This document shows, piece by piece, positions 44,942-57,500 of a stretch of 64,000 nt of DNA. Under the pieces are notes generated by a model. The model worked only from the letters and a program-made list of their open reading frames with translations. It did no database searches and was not told the origin of the DNA. The stretch spans positions 1,364,001-1,428,000 of the forward strand of contig QXEO01001034.1 of the NCBI GenBank assembly GCA_007115705.1, given 5' to 3'. Position numbers and translations under genes: made by a program. Origin of the DNA: Dactylis glomerata. Taxonomy: Eukaryota; Streptophyta; Magnoliopsida; Poales; Poaceae. Position 1 is the first letter of the stretch; each line of letters opens with the position of its first letter.

Positions 44942-46236
44942 TTGGCCCTCTCCACGATCTTCTCAAGGGTTGCCTTGGTGGCGGCGATCGCCTCCGTGAT
45001 ATCCTCGGCAGAGCCGGCCTTCTTGAAGATCCACTCCCACAGGAAGCCTCGCGAGAAAAGGTAAACCCTGGTGAGGATCAACTCAAGGACACAGCGGAGC
45101 ACATGCTTGACGTTACGCTTGACCTGCGCCACTATGCGCATCGGCGCCAGCTCCAGCTGCCCGACGGCACCTGCGAAAAAGTTGAGGAGGGTGTTCACGC
45201 TGGTGTTGTTGATGCGGGCTGGCGGGAGGTCAAGCAAATGCAACATGTGCCTTAGCTTGGGAGCCGAGAGGCGGAGCCCATGGCGACGCAGCTAAGCTCC
45301 TTGGCAACCTCGATGCGCTCCTGATCCGTGTCGTGGTGATGCTGCTGCCATTCCACACGTTGGTGCTTTTGGGACTTAGAGCGGGAATTCTCCCTCTCCA
45401 GATCATCGCGCACCTGCACAGCTCCGCTCGTGCCTCCTCAACCTGCTTCTCGAGGCCCTTTGCACGCTCCCGTGATGTGTCCTAGGTATCATCAAACACC
45501 TGCTGGGCCTTGCCGCGGGCGTCGCGTAGCTCCCGGTCGCGCTCGGAGTCGTGCCGCTGCGTGTTCATGATAAGATTCTTTGCCTCCACGACGGTCTTCT
45601 TCAGCCTCCCCTCCTGCTCGGCAACGGTGCCCCGGAGCGTCTGGATCTAATCGAGCTGCTTGCGGATGCGGTCTTGCACCCGTAACATTGCTTGCTCGCT
45701 CGCGACCAAGGCCTCGTCATGAGCGCCGGCTTGGACCTGCATCTCCTGGGCGTGGGCCGCCCTCAGGTCCTCCAGCTCCTTGCGGTGAGACTCCTGGTGT
45801 TAGGCTAGCTGGCGTCGGATCTCGCCAGCTGCGGCTGCTGCAACACTTTCACCTCCCCAAAGACCAATGATCTCCACCCTCTCGTCCTACGGGAGCCGCC
45901 GCTGCTCATTGGCCTCCTCAACCTCTCATTCCGATGCTGCTCACTCTAGGGAGAGCGCTTCTTGCTCTTGGGCGAGTGCTCAGCCTGCTTCATCGATTTC
46001 CTAGCGCAGGTGCTTCAGGCTATCGAGGCGGATGTCGTGCATCTTCCGCTCGTGGGTCTCGATCTCGATGAAGCCCGTGTGCTAGAGCGGAATGATGTCG
46101 ATGACTTGGCGCGGGATGGAGAAGGTGTCGTCGTTCATCACAGGGCCCAGATAGGGATGAAGTAGTGGTGGTGGAATGCCACGGAGGGCATGATGCCCAT
46201 GAAGGCCACGAAGGTGCTGAAACACCACCAGCATGA
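44942..46236 (-). pseudogene. Host X: decayed Gypsy-type ORF, C-terminal coiled-coil part
   Basis: Minus-strand frames with several stops encode MLVVFQHLRGLHGHHAL next to the insertion, then Glu/Lys/Ala-rich coiled coil (KELEDLRAAHAQEMQVQAG), and a better preserved end at 45246-44942 (LLDLPPARINNTSVNTLL, GQLELAPMRIVAQVKRN, SAEDITEAIAATKATLEKIVERAK). This arrangement, a Transposase_28-like head with a coiled-coil tail, is typical of the putative gypsy-type frames in Triticeae non-autonomous retrotransposons. The local GC content is well above the neighbouring LTRs. Confidence 0.6.
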
Positions 46237-46241
46237 CCAGG

Positions 46242-47863
46242 TGATGGCATGTAGTTGATCGCCCAGTTGGGAACCCCAAGAGGAAGGTATGATGAGCACA
46301 ACAGCAAGTCTTCCCTCCGTATGAAACCAAGGTTTATCGAACCAGTAGGAGAAAGAACCAACTTCCGAAGGTTGATGCTCGCTGGCTTGGCGACCGCTCC
46401 AGACAATTTATATATGGCGCCTTATCTGGGGCGTAGCTTTGCACCAGCAGCAATGTGGAACCTGCACACAACACAACCAAAGTACTTTGCCCCAACTTAC
46501 AGTGAGGTTGTCAATCTCACCAGTTTGCTGTAAACAAAGGATTAAACGTATCGTGTGGTAAAAGATAGCGATTTGCAAGAATGTAAATAATGCGAGTAAA
46601 TAGTAAACGGTAATAAGAATGTAAAAGAATGGACCGGGGTCCATAGTTCACTAGAGGTGTCTCTCCATCAGATAAATAACATGTTGGGTAAACAAATTAT
46701 AGTTGGGCAATTGATAGAATAAAGAAAACATACAAATGTCATGAGGATCACTATGAGATTCACTTGGGCATTACAACATAATACATAGACCATAATCCAA
46801 CTGCATCTATGACTAATAATCTACCCACCGGATATCATCCGAGCAACCGTTGGGTATTAAGTTGTAAGTAACAGATTATCGCCTTAAGCAAAGTGTATAA
46901 TGTAAACAATACAAATGTCCTTGAACACAAGATTGTTGTTTTCTCCCTAGAAGCAACAACACATCTACAACTTTAGAGGTTGTTGTCACTCCCCCAAGTT
47001 ACCAGAGGCATGAACCCACTATCAAGCATAAATACTCCCTCTTGGAGTCACTAGCATCTACTCGGCCAAGATATCTACTAGCAACGGAGAACATGCAAGA
47101 TCATAAACAACATAGAGATGATAAATCAATAAATCAACTTGACATAGTACTCAATATTCATCGGATACCAACAAACACAACATGTAGAATTACATAATAA
47201 TGATCTTGATCATGATAGGCAGCTCACAAGATCTAAACATGAAGCACATGGAGGAGAAGACAACCATCTAGCTACTGCTATGGACCCGTAGTCCAAGGTA
47301 GACTACTCACACATCACTCCGGAGGCAGGCATGGTGATGAAGAAGGCCTCCGGTGGTGATTCCCCTCTCTGGCAGGGTGCCGGGAAGAGCTTCTGGACCC
47401 TCCCGATCTCGCATCGACGACGGCGGCGACTTGCAGTATGTTTTCTAGAAAATTGATCGGGTGCTTAGGGTTTTCCCATCGAGGAGAATATATAGGAGGA
47501 AGGGCGGCATCAGGAGGTGGGCCAGGTGGCCCCACCACCTAGTGGCGTGGGCTAGGGCCTGGCCGCACCGCCCTATGGTGTGGCTGGCCCCTGGCTCCCC
47601 TCTGTCTCTGCTCTGGACTCTGTCTCATGTCGGGAAAAATAGGAACTTCAGCTTTTGTTTCGTCCTATTCCGAGAATATTTCCTGTGTAACTTTTCTGAA
47701 ACACAAAAACAGCAGAAAACAGGAACTGGCACTGTGGCATCTCGTTAATAGGTTAGTTCCACAAAATACATAAAAACGCCACGAAGTGTAGCAAAACACA
47801 AAGCAAATGGTGCATAAACAAGCATGCAACATCATAAATTATAGATACGTTTGAGACGTATCA
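46242..47863 (-). mobile_element. Solo LTR (1622 bp), same family as B, C and D
   Basis: Plus strand starts tgatggcatgtagttgatc and ends gacgtatca, flanked by exact ccagg (46237-46241 and 47864-47868). It interrupts the host X frame between HLTQVHPNAL and MLVVFQHL. No internal region remains, so an LTR-LTR recombination removed it. Confidence 0.92.
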
Positions 47864-47868
47864 CCAGG

Positions 47869-48230
47869 GCATTGGGGTGCACTTGCGTGAGGTGCAACCC
47901 ATCAGACTCCAAGACGGTGGTGAGGAACACTGGCATCAGAGGAGCGAACATCCCCATGAGGAAGAAGGCGTAGATAGGGACGTTGAGCAGTGTCATCTGG
48001 TGCCGCTCGGTGTTGGAAGGATGGAGCACAGTGGTCCCGTTCTCCTCGGTGTCGTTGGTGACGGCCACACACAACTGCTCCACCTGGCAGGCGCCGTACC
48101 CCAATGGGAAGAATGTCTCTAGAGGGCGCATGTGAAGCTACTCCTGCTCTCGCTCGGATAGCGATGCTGGATTGGAGCTCCAACCTTTCTTGGCGTCGGA
48201 GGTGGCGATTGCCTTTCCACGGTTTCCCAT
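47869..48230 (-). pseudogene. Host X: N-terminal part
   Basis: From ATG 48230 (MGNRGKAIATSDAKKGW), a TAG lies about 30 codons in. The frame then reads LETFFPLGYGACQVEQL, LNVPIYAFFLMGMFAPLMPVF and ESDGLHLTQVHPNAL up to the solo LTR. The last part resembles the helical Transposase_28 start (hydrophobic run followed by L-x-L-x-x-x-PNA). Dead copy. Confidence 0.58.
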
Positions 48231-48734
48231 GGCAGAGGAAATGGAGAATCGCGCACCCAAGACCTGAGAGACGAGCGGGAGCGGGAGAATAAGATGAAGA
48301 GGAAGTGTGTGGGGAGCGGTGTGAAAAAGTTTTCACCCTGCCGCACCTCAAATAGGCATGGGGTAGGGCCTCCTTAACGGTTCCTCTCCCCCGCGCCCCC
48401 ACGCGTACACGCGCGCATTTACCACGGGGTAACTATCTCACTTGGCCATGATTGGGCCGACTGCCCCGTCACATCAACATTTGCCGTTTTTGGCGGGAAC
48501 AGGGCAAGGAAGTCAAAGCGGGAGGAGACCAGACGCGGTGCCTCGGTTCCACGGCCACTCAAGTGCCCGCTGTTAGGGACACAGAGTCTGCGCGGCCCGA
48601 CCCGTCACATCCATCAACCATGTCCACTCAGCGCATGGTCCAGACCGCCAACCCTTGAGCTAATCAGACACCGGGATGAGCATGAAGCTCCGGCTATAAA
48701 AGGTCGTACGTTAGGTGCGCTCGGCAGGGGAGGT
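48231..48734. other. Upstream region of host X
   Basis: GC-rich, no frame supported. GGCTATAAAAGG at about 48700 is a TATA-like motif on the plus strand, opposite to the X frame. Element C starts immediately after. Confidence 0.4.
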
Positions 48735-50385
48735 TGATACGTCTCAAACGTATCTATAATTTTTGATGCTCCATGCTTGTTTATACACCATTTGCTTTGT
48801 GTTTTGTTACACTTCGTGGCGCTTTTATGCATTTTCCGGAACTAACCTACTAACGAGACACCACAGTGCTAGTTCCCTGTTTTCTACTATTTTTGTGTTT
48901 TAGAAAAGCTACATAGGAAATATTCTCGGAATTGGACGAAACAAAAGCCGAACCTCCTATTTTTCCAGAACACGAGTCGGAGTCCAAAGCCGAGACGGAG
49001 GGGGCCAGGACCTGGCCACACCCTAGGGCGGCGCGGGCCAGGCCCTGGCCGCGCCACCAGGGGGTGAGCCCCCCTGGTCCACTTCCTGACGCCGCCCTTC
49101 CGCCTATATATTCCCCTCGACGGGAAAACCTAAAAGACCCGATCAATTTTCCACGAAACCTACTGCAAGCCGCCGTCGTTGTCGACGTGAGATCAGGAGG
49201 GTCCAGAAGCTCTTCCCGGCACCCTACTAGAGAGGGGAATCACCGCCAGAGGCCTTCTTCATCACCATGGTTGCCTCCGGAGTGATGTGTGAGTAGTCTA
49301 GCTTGGACTACGGGTCCATAGCAGTAGCTAGATGGTTGTCTTCTCCACCATGTGCTTCATGTTTAGATCTTGTGAGCTGCCTATCATGATCAAGATCATC
49401 TTTGTGTAATTCTACATGTTGTATTTGTTGGGATCCGATGAGTATTGGTACTATGTCAAGTTGATGTGCTGAATTATTATCTTTATGTTATCTCTATGTT
49501 GTTTATGATCTTGCATGCTCTCTGTTGCTAGTAGATATCTTGGCCGAGTAGATGCTAGTGACTCCATGAGGGGGTATTTATGCTCGATAGTGGGTTCATG
49601 CCTCTAGTAATCTGGGGGAGTGACAGAAACCTCTAAGGTTGTAGATGTGTTGTTGCCACTAGGGAGAAAATAACATTCTTGTGTTCAAGGACATTTGCAT
49701 TGTTTACATTACGCACTTTGCTTAATGCAGTTATCTGTTGTTCGTAACTTAATACTCAACGGATGCTCGGATGACACCTCGAGAGTGAATTATTAGTCAT
49801 AGATGCAGTTGGATTACGGTCTATATATTTTGTCGTAATGCCCAGGGTGAATCTTATAGTGATCCTCATGACATATGTACGCTATCTTTATTCTATCAAT
49901 TGCCCAACTGTAATTTGGTCACCCAGCATGTTGTTATTTATCTTATGGAGAGACACCACTAGTGAACTATGGACCCCGGTCCATTCCTTTTACATTGCTA
50001 TTACTGTTTCACTTTTACTCGCTTTATTTAAATTCTTGCGAGCTATTACCTTTTACCACTCGATACGCTTAATTCTTTGTTTACAACAAACTGGTGAGAT
50101 TGACAACCTCATCGTAAGTTGGGACAAAGTACTTGGTTGTGTTGTGTGCAGGTTCCACGTTGCTTCTAGTGAAAAGCTACACGCCGACAAGCTTTCTGGC
50201 GTCATTGTCCAGAGTGTCACAAAGCTAGCGGGCATCAACTTTCGGAAGTTTGGTTCTTTCTCCTACTGGGTCGATAAACCTTGGTTTCACAACTGAGGGA
50301 AAACTTGCTGCTGTGCTCATCATAACCTTCTCTTGGGGTTTTCCAACAAGTTTTCTAGCGTCAACTACACGCTAGCAAAACAGCA
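48735..50385 (+). repeat. Element C 5' LTR (about 1651 bp)
   Basis: Begins TGATACGTCTCAAACGTATC and ends near gctagcaaaacagca. The right border is set by distance to the primer site and by comparison with element D. Confidence 0.82.
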
Positions 50386-50396
50386 ATCAAGCTTTC

Positions 50397-50414
50397 TGGC
50401 GCCGTTGCCGGGGA
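50397..50414 (+). other. Element C primer-binding site (tRNA-Asp)
   Basis: TGGCGCCGTTGCCGGGGA, complementary to the 3' end of aspartate tRNA, 11 bases after the LTR. Confidence 0.85.
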
Positions 50415-50574
50415 GAAAGAAGATTTCTGCAAGGGGAGTCTCTCACTTCCAATCTTTTACTTTGTTATTATTTTGCTTTATTTTATTTTTGCTTGCATCA
50501 TTTTATCAAAAAATGCAAAAAAATACTTCCTTTATAGTTGTTACTTTTACTTGCCTGCTTTTAGTTTTGCTAAG

Positions 50575-52628
50575 ATGGGTACTCCTGATAACACCAAGTT
50601 GTGTGATTTTACTAGCACCAAAAACAATGATTTTATCTGCACTCCTATTGCGCCACCTGCTCCTGAGGCAAATTTTTATGAGATCAAACCTGCTTTGTTG
50701 AATCTTGTTATGAAAGAGCAATTTTCTGGTGCCAGTTCTGATGATGCTGCAGCTCATCTCAATAATTTTGTTGAGCTATGTGAGATGCAAAAGTATAAGG
50801 ATGTAGATGGTGCTATTATTAAGCTTAAGTTGTTTCCTTTCTCTTTAAGAGGAAGAGCTAAGGATTGGTTGCTATCTTTGCCTAGAAATAGTATTGATTC
50901 TTGGGATAAGTGTAAGGATGATTTTATTGGAAAATATTATCCTTCTGCTAAGATTATAGCTTTGCGAAGTGATATTATGAAGTTTAGACAGTTTGATAAT
51001 GAACATGTTGCTCAAGCTTGGGAAAGAATGAAATCTATGATAAAGAATTGTCCCACTCATGGACTGACTACTTGGATGATTATCCAAACCTTTTATGCAA
51101 GACTAAATTTTCTTCAAGAAATCTTTTGGATTCAGCTGCTGGAGGCACTTTTATGTCCATCACTTTGGGCGCCGCAATGAAGCTTCTTGATAATATGATG
51201 GTAAGTTTTTCTGAGTGGCACACCGAGAGAGCTCCACAAGGTAAGAAGGTAAATTCTGTTAAGGAAACCTCTTCCTTAAGTGGTAAGATTGATACTATTA
51301 TGCTTATTCTTGCTAATTATAGAGCTCATGTTGATCCTCATAATGTTCCTTTAGCCTCTTTGGTTGCTCAAGAAGAGCATGTTGGTGTAAACTTTATTAG
51401 AAATAATAATTTCAATAATAGTGCTTATAGGAACAATTTTGCTAGCAAAAATTATAGGCCGTATCCTTCTACCAATGGTAATGGCTATGGTAACTCTCAT
51501 GGTAGTTCCTCCAACAACACTAGGGGCGCACCCTCTGAGCTTGAAGTCATGCTCAAGGACTTTATCGGTAAGCAAACTGCTTTTAACAAGTCTGTTGAGG
51601 AAAAGTTGGATAAAATTGATATTCTTGCTTCTAAAGTTGATAGCCTTGCTCTTGATGTTGAACTTCTGAATCTAAAAGTGTTTCCTAATGATGTGAAAGA
51701 AAGCAATACTTTGAATGCCATCCAAGTTAGAATTGATGAAAATGTTAGGATGTTAGCAGAATTGCATGCCAGGTGGGAAAGAGAAGATGAGATGGCTAGA
51801 AAGATGAAGGTATGTACTATTAACACCTCTGGTGATGTTGTTTCAAATGCTAGCAATCCTCTTACTTTGATTGGTGTAGAGAAAACTCCTACTCCTTGTG
51901 CGAAAAAGCCCAAAACTTCAAAAACTTTTTCTACAAAAAGTGCTGAAATTTTTCGGAGTATGGAAGACAATAGCTCTACTTCTTTTAATGATTTTGATGT
52001 TAATGGTTACAACATATCTGAAGTTATTTTGTTCTTGGAAAAGCTTTCTTTGAGTCCTAATGCTAGTTCTATGAATGTTGCTTTTACAAAGCATATTATA
52101 AATGCTCTCATAAAAATTAGGGAAGAAAAGTTGAAACAAAAGGTTTCTATTCCCAAGAAGTTAGAAGATGGTTGGGAGCCCATCATTGATATGAATGTTA
52201 ATGGTTTTGATTGCCATGCTTTATGTGATATAGGTGCAAGTATTTCTATTATGCCTAGAAAGATTTATGATATGCTTGGTTTACCACCGCTTGAAAAGTG
52301 TTATTTTGATGTTCCTCTTGCTGATGTTGCTAAGAAGAAACCTTTGGGAAGGATTAATGATGTTCTTATTATGGTTAACAATAACCTTATTCCCGTTGAT
52401 TTCCTTGGTATGTATGTTGAATGCAATGCTTCATGTCCTATTATTTTGGGAAGACCTTTTCTTTGAACTGTAGGTGCCATCATTGATATGAAGAAAGGCA
52501 CCATTAAATATCAATTTCCACTCAAGAAAGGTATGGAACACTTCCCTAGAAAGAAGAAGAAATTACTTTTTGACTCTATTCTTAGAGCAAATTATGAACT
52601 TGATGCTTCATCGCTTGATATTACGTGA
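50575..52628 (+). pseudogene. Element C gag-protease frame, frameshifted and with a stop
   Basis: From ATG 50575 (MGTPDNTKLCDFTS) a Retrotrans_gag domain follows: FSGASSDDAAAHLNNFVELC, IKLKLFPFSLRGRAKDWLLSLP, WDKCKDDFIGKYYP. At about 51105-51120 one base appears lost; the matching frame then runs SSRNLLDSAAGGTFMS to 52466. It includes an Asn-rich linker, a helical stretch and a retropepsin-like CDIGASISIMPRKIYDMLGL near 52224, with active-site D-I-G-A. A TGA at 52464-52466 and 54 more in-frame codons to TGA 52626-52628 complete it. Pol is absent. Confidence 0.82.
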
Positions 52629-53924
52629 TTTGCACTTTCTGCGCCTAGCTCAAAGGCGTTAAAAAAAGCACTCTTGGGAGATAACCCAATGTTTTCTTTT
52701 CAGTACTTTTTCTTTTATTTGAGTCTTGGAAGTTATTACTACTGTAATGACCTCTCCTTATCATTTTTATTTCATTTTTGTGTCAAGAAGAACCTCTAAT
52801 TTGAGGGAGGTAAGATTTGGGGAAGTTGCTGTCCTGAAACAGATATCTGCGCTGCACCGTAAAATTTGTGAAAAATCTCAGGATATCTTTTTGATCTGAA
52901 ATTTCTTGTGCACATGCCCCAGGTTATTTCCAAACTTTCATTAGTTTTGCACTTTTCGATTTGAGCAACAGAAGGTCCTCGAAAAAATCGATCTTTGTCA
53001 GCTGTTCTGTTTTGACAGATTCTGCCACTATTTGTGTTTGCCTCTCGATCGCTTTCTTTTTGAGTTCTTTTGATCACGAAACTTTTGAGGAAGTTGCTAC
53101 AGTAGCTTATGCTTTAATGGTTGGTATATTTGAGTTTGAAATTGAACCAAAAGGGTAGATTTATTATCATGCTTATACTAATGTTGCTAATAGAATTGTG
53201 TGAAGTTTTGTATGAAGGAAGTTTTCAAGTGTAGGGAATGGAGAGTGATGAGATGAGATGAAGTATGGACAAAAGCTCAAGCTTGGGGATGCCCATGTCA
53301 CCCCAAGAAATATCCAAGAGGTACAAGCGTCAAAGCTTGGGGATGCCCCCGAGGCACACCTTCTTCATCGGCAAAAATCAGGTCACCTTTCAACACACTA
53401 TATTTTTATTGCTTCATATTCTATGCGTTTTTCTTGGAGCGTCTTTACTTTTGCTTTCAGTTTTCTTTTGTTTTGTTTGCTGCAATAAATGGTTGGACCC
53501 CAACAAATTTCTTTTGGAGAAGACATACTCCGTTTTTCATTGCCAAGAACACTCTAGTTTTCACTCTTATCGTTCAACGAGTGTTCTCTTTTTCTAGTAC
53601 TGCGTTTAGCTTTCGTTTTTTGCCTTGATTTTTGTTCATATCTTATTATATCTTTGTATCAAGGTGTATTTAGACCACTGGTCTATGTTGGTTTTCATCA
53701 AAAGAGTTGTTTCAAAAAGGTTTGAATGGTGTTGGAAAAGAGAAAAAAGTTTCATGCCTATAGTGGTACAAATGGGAGCTTGTTTAGACTGTGGCTTAGA
53801 CTTTTGCATGTCATGCTTGATGTCATTTTGATAGTATGCTTAGTAGTTTTTTCTGTAGCATGACTTTTCTCAAATGACTGAGATTGCTTAGTGAGGCTTT
53901 GAAAAAAATCATGCGTTGTTTTTA
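52629..53924 (+). other. Element C internal non-coding region
   Basis: No protein. It parallels the non-coding regions of B and D in opposite orientation (ctttgagctaggcgc, gcttggggatgcc). Confidence 0.7.
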
Positions 53925-54452
53925 TTAGGGATTTCTATTTTCCTGCCCCTGGGTCGTTAGTTGTACTCAGTTTTCCCCAGCCGCTTAACTTTTCCTCAGT
54001 TTTCCCCTCGCTCTAGTTTGAAACCCCTCGCAGATGGTCGGACGGGAGGGTTGCCGTTTAGTTGACCGTTCCGTGCTGACGTGTGGGGCCGCGTCGTGTG
54101 GGGCCGCGTCGAGTGGGGCTGGTAGAACGGGACCGCGTGGGACAGGACGAGACCGCGTTTGGTTATACGTGAGAGCTCGGTTTTGTCTCTCTCGGCCCAA
54201 ATTGGCATTTTTTAGAGCGCCTTTTTCCCCTCTCTCTCTGTAACAGTTCTCTCTCTTTTCACCAAATTAGTATCAAATCTAGAGAAGCTTCTATTTCTGT
54301 CTTTCTTTAATGATTGTTGCCTTTTGACCCTCGTTTTTTGCCCAATATGTTAACAAATCTAGTAGCAAATCTAGAAGCTAGTAGAGGATAAATTCACAGC
54401 AGCATAATAAATCGAGAAAATATAGGATAAGCTGCATACAGCAGCCAACATA

Positions 54453-54454
<2 letters not shown>

Positions 54455-54487
<33 letters not shown>
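54455..54487 (+). repeat. (TA)n tract, empty site of the nested element
   Basis: About 16 TA units between agccaacatagca and ttcaggacagatcc, the same flanks that border the 4.35-kb element of copy 1. Confidence 0.95.
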
Positions 54488-54489
<2 letters not shown>

Positions 54490-54549
54490 GGACAGATCCA
54501 ACAGTACTACCGATCCCTAGATCCAACATAAGCTACATTTTACATGGGA

Positions 54550-57500
54550 TTAAGCTTGGAGGCTGCGCAGGTGAATCCCAAGTGCTTTGTGTTTGGCCAT
54601 GAACGCATGCACGTTTACGGTTGTTCCAACTCTAGCGCCGCCAGGGGCACTGCCAAGGGATTCGGCATGGTTCACCAGGCAGTTGAAGTCGGTGGCGCGG
54701 AGCCTCCTGTTGCAGAAGGGGCACCTGTAAACGCCTCGAGCAAAGTGACGATCGTAATGGCCGGACTGCAGCCTCCTGAGGACGTGAAGAGTCTTGGTGT
54801 GGAAGGACTCGTCGTCGCCGTCGACGTCGCTGCTCTGCACCTGTCACGTAGCACCAAAGATCGAAAAACACGGAGTCAATTGCAGCGATGATGGAACAGA
54901 GAGTGAACAAAAGATCATTGCTACTCGTGTGATGATGATGCCAGAAAAGAGCTGGTGGCGTGTAGTTGACGTGGGAGCAGTAAGTCCTTGTGCGTGGTGA
55001 TGACCAGCCCGTTGGGAACCCCAAGAGGAAGGTATGATGAGTGTAGCGGCAAGTTTTCCCTCAGTTAAGAAACCAAGGTATATCGAACAGGAGAAGGGAG
55101 ACGATGACGACTGAAGGTGTTTGTGGAACCTGCACACACACAAACAAATACTTTGTCCCCAACTTGCGATGAGGGTGTCAATCTCACCGGTTTGCTTGAA
55201 ACAAAGGTTATGAGTGTATCGAGTGGAAAACAGTAAAGTATATGCGAGTAAAGTAAACAGTGCGGGAAAAGTAAACAGGTGATTGCAATATGATTAAAAT
55301 AGGACCGGGGTCCACAGTTCACTAGTGGTGTCTCTCCATAGATAAAATAACATGCTGGGTAAACAAATTACAGTTGGGCAATTGATAGAATAAAGATAAC
55401 GTGATATGTCAAGAAGATCACTATGAGATTCACTCTGGGCATTACAACAAAATACATAGACCGCCATCCAACTGCATCTATGACTAATAATCCACCCCCG
55501 GGGATATCATCCGAACACCCTAGAAGTATTAAGTTGCGAACAACAGATAATTGCATTAAGCAAAGTGTGTAATGTAAACAAAGCATATGCCCTTGAGCAT
55601 ATGAATGTTGTTTTCTCCCTAGTAGCAACAGCACATCTACCACCTTAGAGGTTTCTGTCACTCCCCCAGGTGAAATAGAGACATGAACCCACTATCGAGC
55701 ATAAATACCCCCTCTTGGAGTCACTAGCAACTACTCGGCCAAGATAGCTACTAACAACAGAGAGCATGCAAAATCATAAACAACATAGAGATAACAAAAG
55801 ATATAATTCAGTACAGCAACTTAATCATAAACACCAATATTCATCGGATCCCAACAAACCAACATCATAGAATTACATAACGGTGATCTCAATCATGTAG
55901 GGCAGCTCATGAGATCTAAACATGAAGCACATGGTGGAGAAGACAACCATCTAGCTACTGCTATGGACCCATAGTCCAAGGTAGACTACTCACTCATCGC
56001 TCCGGAGGCAAGCATGGCGATGAAGAAGACCTCCGGTGGCGATTCCCCTCTCCGGCAGGGTGCCGGGAAGAGCTTCTGGACCCTCCCGATCTTCGGGTCG
56101 ACGGCGGCGGCGGATCGCGATGTATTCTGGAAAACTGATCGGGCCCTTAGGTTTTTCTCGTCGGGGGGTACTTATAGGCGAAGGGACGATGTCAGAGGTG
56201 GAGCCAGGGGCTCTCACACAGGGGTGGTGCGGCCAGGGGCCAGGCCGCGCTGCCCCCTTGTGTGGGGCCCTGGTGGCCCTCCTCCGACACTTCTTCGGAT
56301 CTCTGGAAGCTTCCGGGTAAAATATGACTTCAGGAACTTGTTTCGTCCAATTCCGAGAATATTTCCTGTGTATCACTTCTGAAACACAAAAACAGCAGAA
56401 AACAGGAAACTGGCACTGTGGCACTTCGTTAATAGGTTAGTTCCGGAAAATGTATAAAAATGCCACTAAGTGTAACGAAACAATAGGCAAATGGTGTAAA
56501 AACAAGCATGGAGCATCAAAAATTATAGATACGTTTGAGACGTATCAAGCATCCCCAAGCTTAACTCCTGCTCGTCCTCGAGTAGGTAAGTGATAACAAA
56601 GAATAATTTTTGAGGTGACATGCACCTACACAATCTTGATCATATATGTAAGCATTGGTGAGCTGGGATCAATAGAACTTAAAACATGGGCATGAAAGAT
56701 ATAATCATGACAATAAGAACTTAGCAACCATGTTGTAAACATGCAAATGAACACAAACAAAAGATCATGAAAATGAAACAATGAAAGTCAAACGTGTGTT
56801 CAAATCATAAGGAAAAACATACAAATGGTTTTCAGCTTGTCCTTCGAAGAGAGCAAAACATAAATGCATAGGACACCTCAAAGTTTAAGAGGGCGACTAG
56901 ATATAAATAATTTAAGAACAAGTGAAACCAACAATATGAATCAATCAATGAAATTTGGGACAATGCATATCACACTAAGAATGACAACTATGCTCTCTTA
57001 ATGGTGCATAAAGAAAGAAGGTGGTGACTCAACATAAAAGTAAAAGAAAGGCCCTTCGCAGAGGGAAGCAGTGATTTAAACATGTGCTAGAGCTTTTCAT
57101 TTGTAAAACAGAGAGATAAAACTTGATTTTGAGAGGTGGTTGTCTTTGTCAACAACTGGCAATGGGGTTCTTACTATCTTCCATACAAAAATAAAGCAAG
57201 TTTTTGAGAGAGAGATTGGCACTCTTGTGCTCTTTTTATAAAACTTGGCACTCCTCCCCACCTTTTCCTTTCACATACCATGGCTAACCGATTCCATCGG
57301 GTGCCCACCAACATTCACATTCTTTGGAGGAGTGCCTTTTCTCTTTCTTTTTTCTCTTTTTTTTTTCTTTTTGGAATAAGCAATATGGAAGATAGCAAAT
57401 CCGACCACTACGTCCCCATGAGCTGAAAACAGTGTCACAAAATGAGAAGTATTTTGAAGGTTTTTGAAAGGTAGCACACAAAATTTTTACTTTGGAATGG

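Noticed and set aside
45580..45870. Arg/Pro-rich plus-strand frame
   Set aside because: Antisense shadow of the GC-rich coiled-coil region of host X.
53985..54243. Short frames at the GC-rich block terminus, present in both block copies
   Set aside because: Only about 70 codons, no domain, and both strands are equally open; likely non-coding.
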